From contig LRSR01014107.1 in the NCBI GenBank assembly GCA_001579985.1, positions 1 through 22,232 on the forward strand: a stretch of 22,232 bases of DNA, read 5' to 3'. Each line of letters opens with the position of its first letter. Within the stretch, counting starts at the first letter, position 1. The notes beneath the pieces were generated by a model, which saw only the letters and a program-made list of their open reading frames with translations, did no database searches and had not been told where the DNA came from. Made by a program: the position numbers and the translations under genes. Below, piece after piece: positions 20,649-22,232 of this stretch. Source of the DNA: Hypsibius dujardini (lineage: Eukaryota > Tardigrada > Eutardigrada > Parachela > Hypsibiidae).

Positions 20649-22186
20649 ATGTCTGATGCTTGAACTAAATGGAGGGTTGTCTTGCAGGCGTACTTTGCCC
20701 CGATTCCTGCCATATACCCGTGATCCTCTGGAAGATCCTCTTCTGGCTCGGCTATTGCAATAGTCTTATGGTAAGATTGTAAAAACAGAAGATTCGTTGT
20801 GCACAAACATATTTGCCACTCACTACAAATTCAACCCTGGATTAACAGACGTTGGCTGCACACATAGTGATGACGGAGACCCAGACACATTCATAGACCA
20901 AACATAAACAAAATCTAGACTCATAGACAACACAGTGCTGCCTCCAGACAGAAGTTAACGATGCAGACATAAACAAGGAAATAGGGCGTAGACAAGAATC
21001 GAAAAAACAAGCCCAAGCTTAGATTTATGTTAAAGACGAATCCCTTCAACGAATTGCAGAAATTAAAATCACTAAATCTTCAGGTAGGATCTGAAGAGAA
21101 AGACCTGCAGACAACAGTCACATCCCGGTTCGGCGAACTGGAAAAATCTCATTATCTCACGGGCGTCAATCATCACAGATCATTAGAGCAAGCCAGGCCC
21201 AACAGAGAAGCACCTCAACGGAAAATAAGCTTCCGGTTGTGAAAAGAAAATCCGGTTCACTGAACCTAAATCACAGATTATCACCGAGAGTTAACTATCC
21301 TTTTTTTCTCGGGGAAAGAGAAAATCACCAGACTTATTAACGCAAACGGTCATTGCGTGCCGCGCCGTGCCCCTCGATCCCTCACCCCATCCACCCGTCA
21401 ATGAGGACCAAATTAGCAGACACCCCATTCAACAGAGAGTTAGTATAGACAGAAAACAGTAGTATACACAGTTGGGGTACAATTGGTAATCGATCGAAAG
21501 AACCGGAGACTGGCGAGTGAGAGTAGTGGAGAACCGCGGCGCTTGTAGATTACACGCAATTCACAATGAAAGGGAAACACAGAGGAGGAAGGGGAGACAC
21601 AACAAGGGGTATGGGTGAAAATCAGTTTTTAAGACGGTCCTGCGACGGGAAAACAAGACTTGTCAGGTTGTTTTTGCTCGAGTGTCCGTATGATCTTCAA
21701 TTTTGGCCGCGCTTTTTTCCGCGTGTCTCTCGTAGAATCCCTTCATTTACGCGACAGCCTCGCCGGAATTCAGGCGCGCCTTCAAGCGCATCCTCTGCTG
21801 CGCATTCCTCTACAACTCCAAACGCAAGCGAAATCTGCGTTATGAAATGTCCATCTCCAGCGTGCGGAATGCCAGTAATAACAACAACAATACGACCGTC
21901 TCGTCGGCGACCTCGGATTCCGAACGGTCGACTGCTGCTGCTGCTCCGGGTGCCGTGGCCGCGGGATGTTTTCAGCGTCTCTGTCACCGGCCCTGCCCGA
22001 CACCGAATTGCCTGTCCTCCTCATCCGCCAAACAGTTGGGAACCACCGCCGGTGCGTGGTCCTCACCGGGTGAGACATCCGACACCGGGAGTGTTTGCCA
22101 TCTCGATACCGGAAGACCGCACGCCAACACCCTGCCGTCCTCGGCCAACAACGCCGGCAAGGGTCGCAACTTCATGGGATTTCGAA
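12585..22186 (+). CDS. Class A aminergic GPCR, alpha-1-adrenergic-like / octopamine (OAMB-type) receptor (3' partial)
   Basis: Exons: 12585-13042, 13236-13298, 17461-17644, 17724-17999, 18058-18091, 20688-20770 and 21736 to about 22186 or beyond. All junctions agree in phase and are GT-AG. ATG 12585 is the first in-frame start after TGA at 12531. The N-terminus carries several N-glycosylation sequons (NAS, NHT). TM1 has GNLLVL, TM2 [12 protein letters not shown]-like sequence with D2.50, and TM3 C3.25 and D3.32 (amine anchor), then DRL. TM5 [11 protein letters not shown] has S5.42 and S5.46, the usual hydroxyl-binding serines. ICL3 contains TLRIHTKKF, close to the motif of alpha-1 and OAMB receptors. 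TM6 reads FIMMWQGFF, TM7 [15 protein letters not shown], helix 8 [14 protein letters not shown] (possible palmitoylation). It is a plasma-membrane receptor; Gq coupling with octopamine or a related amine is expected from the family. About 516 residues are visible. MWQG in place of CWxP is odd. Confidence 0.88.
13103..13122 (+). repeat. Short (TGTGTC)n tract in receptor intron 1
   Basis: About three TGTGTC units within the 193-bp intron 13043-13235. Confidence 0.85.
13330..13362 (+). repeat. Interrupted (CA)n microsatellite
   Basis: CA repeats with CAGACACT interruptions, just inside receptor intron 2. Confidence 0.9.
15114..15214 (+). repeat. (GT)n microsatellite with TGTGTC interruptions
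   Basis: About 100 bases of GT-rich repeat in receptor intron 2, with TC interruptions that recall the hexanucleotide tract at 11376. Confidence 0.95.
16740..16897. repeat. Foldback element: about 33-bp inverted repeats
   Basis: Arms 16740-16772 and 16865-16897 are inverted copies sharing the core GTCGCTATCTATCGAG, with about three mismatches over 33 bases, around a spacer of about 92 bases. In each orientation the arm translates as RCRYLSRK, so open frames diverge from it on both strands. This could be a small MITE-like or foldback element; I did not find clear target-site duplications. Confidence 0.7.
17149..17175 (+). repeat. 9-bp tandem repeat, three copies
   Basis: Three exact CCAAACAGA units in receptor intron 2. 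Confidence 0.9.
18058..18091 (+). other. 34-bp receptor micro-exon carrying the TM6 switch
   Basis: It is bounded by attgcag and GTAAGT. It enters in phase 0 and leaves in phase 1, encoding [11 protein letters not shown]. It is needed to bridge exon 17724-17999 to exon 20688-20770, whose frame requires a phase 1 entry. The product aligns without gaps to TM6 of alpha-1-like receptors (FILCWLPFFIALPL-type). Confidence 0.85.
18238..18319 (+). repeat. 21-bp tandem repeat, about four copies
   Basis: Units start at 18238, 18259, 18280 and 18301. They share CGACCC/T..CACAACGCAGTAT, and the last is shortened to 19 bases. The units differ by one to a few substitutions. Confidence 0.9.
18776..18814. 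repeat. (GTACA)n self-complementary tract
   Basis: GTACA units run into GTACTGTAC, making the tract strongly palindromic and able to fold on itself. Confidence 0.85.
20141..20164 (+). repeat. 12-bp tandem duplication
   Basis: Two adjacent copies of GTACCAACTTTT (with a following G) lie in receptor intron 5. The function is unknown. Confidence 0.7.
20456..20650 (+). repeat. (TCTG)n tract with a higher-order unit
   Basis: TCTG repeats are punctuated by ATGCTTG at about 20473, 20527, 20593 and 20656, giving a larger period of 54-66 bases. It ends about 30 bases before the acceptor of the TM7 exon and overlaps the region where its branch point should lie. Confidence 0.93.
20771..21735 (+). other. 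Receptor intron 6
   Basis: It runs from GTAAGA to ctcgtag, phase 0, splitting TM7 directly before NPFIY. The interior shows scattered AGAC/ATAGAC words near 20880-20960 and no supported gene. Confidence 0.8.
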
Positions 22187-22232
22187 GTAAGTTCGAAGTA
22201 AGGGATTTCGAATTAACCCGCCTCCCCCCCCC

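Larger units (their letters stand above)
18092..20687 (+). other. 2.6-kb receptor intron 5
   Basis: It runs from GTAAGT to cttgcag, phase 1. It contains a 21-bp tandem array, a GTACA tract and a long TCTG tract just before the acceptor. No open frame in it resembles a known protein, and I see no alternative exon encoding CWLPFF. Confidence 0.8.

Noticed and set aside
21566-22201. 211-codon open frame at the 3' end
   Set aside because: It overlaps the receptor's last exon in a different frame. The receptor frame gives NPFIY and helix 8, which is decisive.

Overview
The window is eukaryotic nuclear DNA, almost certainly from an invertebrate animal. It has GT-AG introns, long interrupted genes, many simple-sequence tracts and no sign of prokaryotic organisation. 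An alpha-1-adrenergic/octopamine-type receptor and a secreted protein with arthropod-cuticle-like Ala-Ala-Pro repeats suggest a protostome, perhaps an ecdysozoan such as a tardigrade or arthropod. The sequence alone does not settle the phylum. All confident genes are on the + strand.

Region 1 (1-9544) encodes very large repetitive secreted proteins. A 5'-truncated gene enters at base 1 in the middle of a cadherin-like domain. After a 72-bp intron it continues in a single 3.7-kb exon: Gly/Tyr-rich (GGYGGG-type), then Pro/Gln-rich, then four cysteine-bracketed cadherin-like domains, then an Ala/Pro/Tyr-rich tail. At 3862-4560 the locus is ambiguous. Either the gene stops at 3888 and a tandem paralogue with its own TATA box and signal peptide starts at 4276, or a strong splice donor at 3862 joins everything into one protein of more than 2,400 residues. 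The downstream part (4560-9544) is again Gly/Tyr-rich and is followed by about nine degenerate cadherin-like domains in many short exons. Its C-terminus is glycine-rich and has no membrane anchor. I read both as secreted extracellular-matrix, cuticle or adhesive-type structural proteins.

Region 2 (9545-12584) is intergenic or 5'-flanking DNA with no gene I can defend. It holds microsatellites, a perfect 32-bp tandem duplication and a TATA-like box.

Region 3 (12585 to beyond the window end) is a class A aminergic GPCR assembled from seven exons by splice phase and conserved transmembrane motifs. It most resembles alpha-1-adrenergic-like octopamine receptors (OAMB type). The ligand-anchoring residues D3.32, S5.42 and S5.46 and the NPxxY motif are intact. 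The activation switches are unusual: DRL replaces DRY, MWQG replaces CWxP, and Gln replaces Glu at 6.30. Its introns, up to 4.2 kb, carry microsatellites, short tandem repeats and one foldback repeat. No tRNA, rRNA, CRISPR array or intact transposon was recognised. The window ends in a C homopolymer just past a possible splice donor, so the receptor's C-terminus is incomplete.
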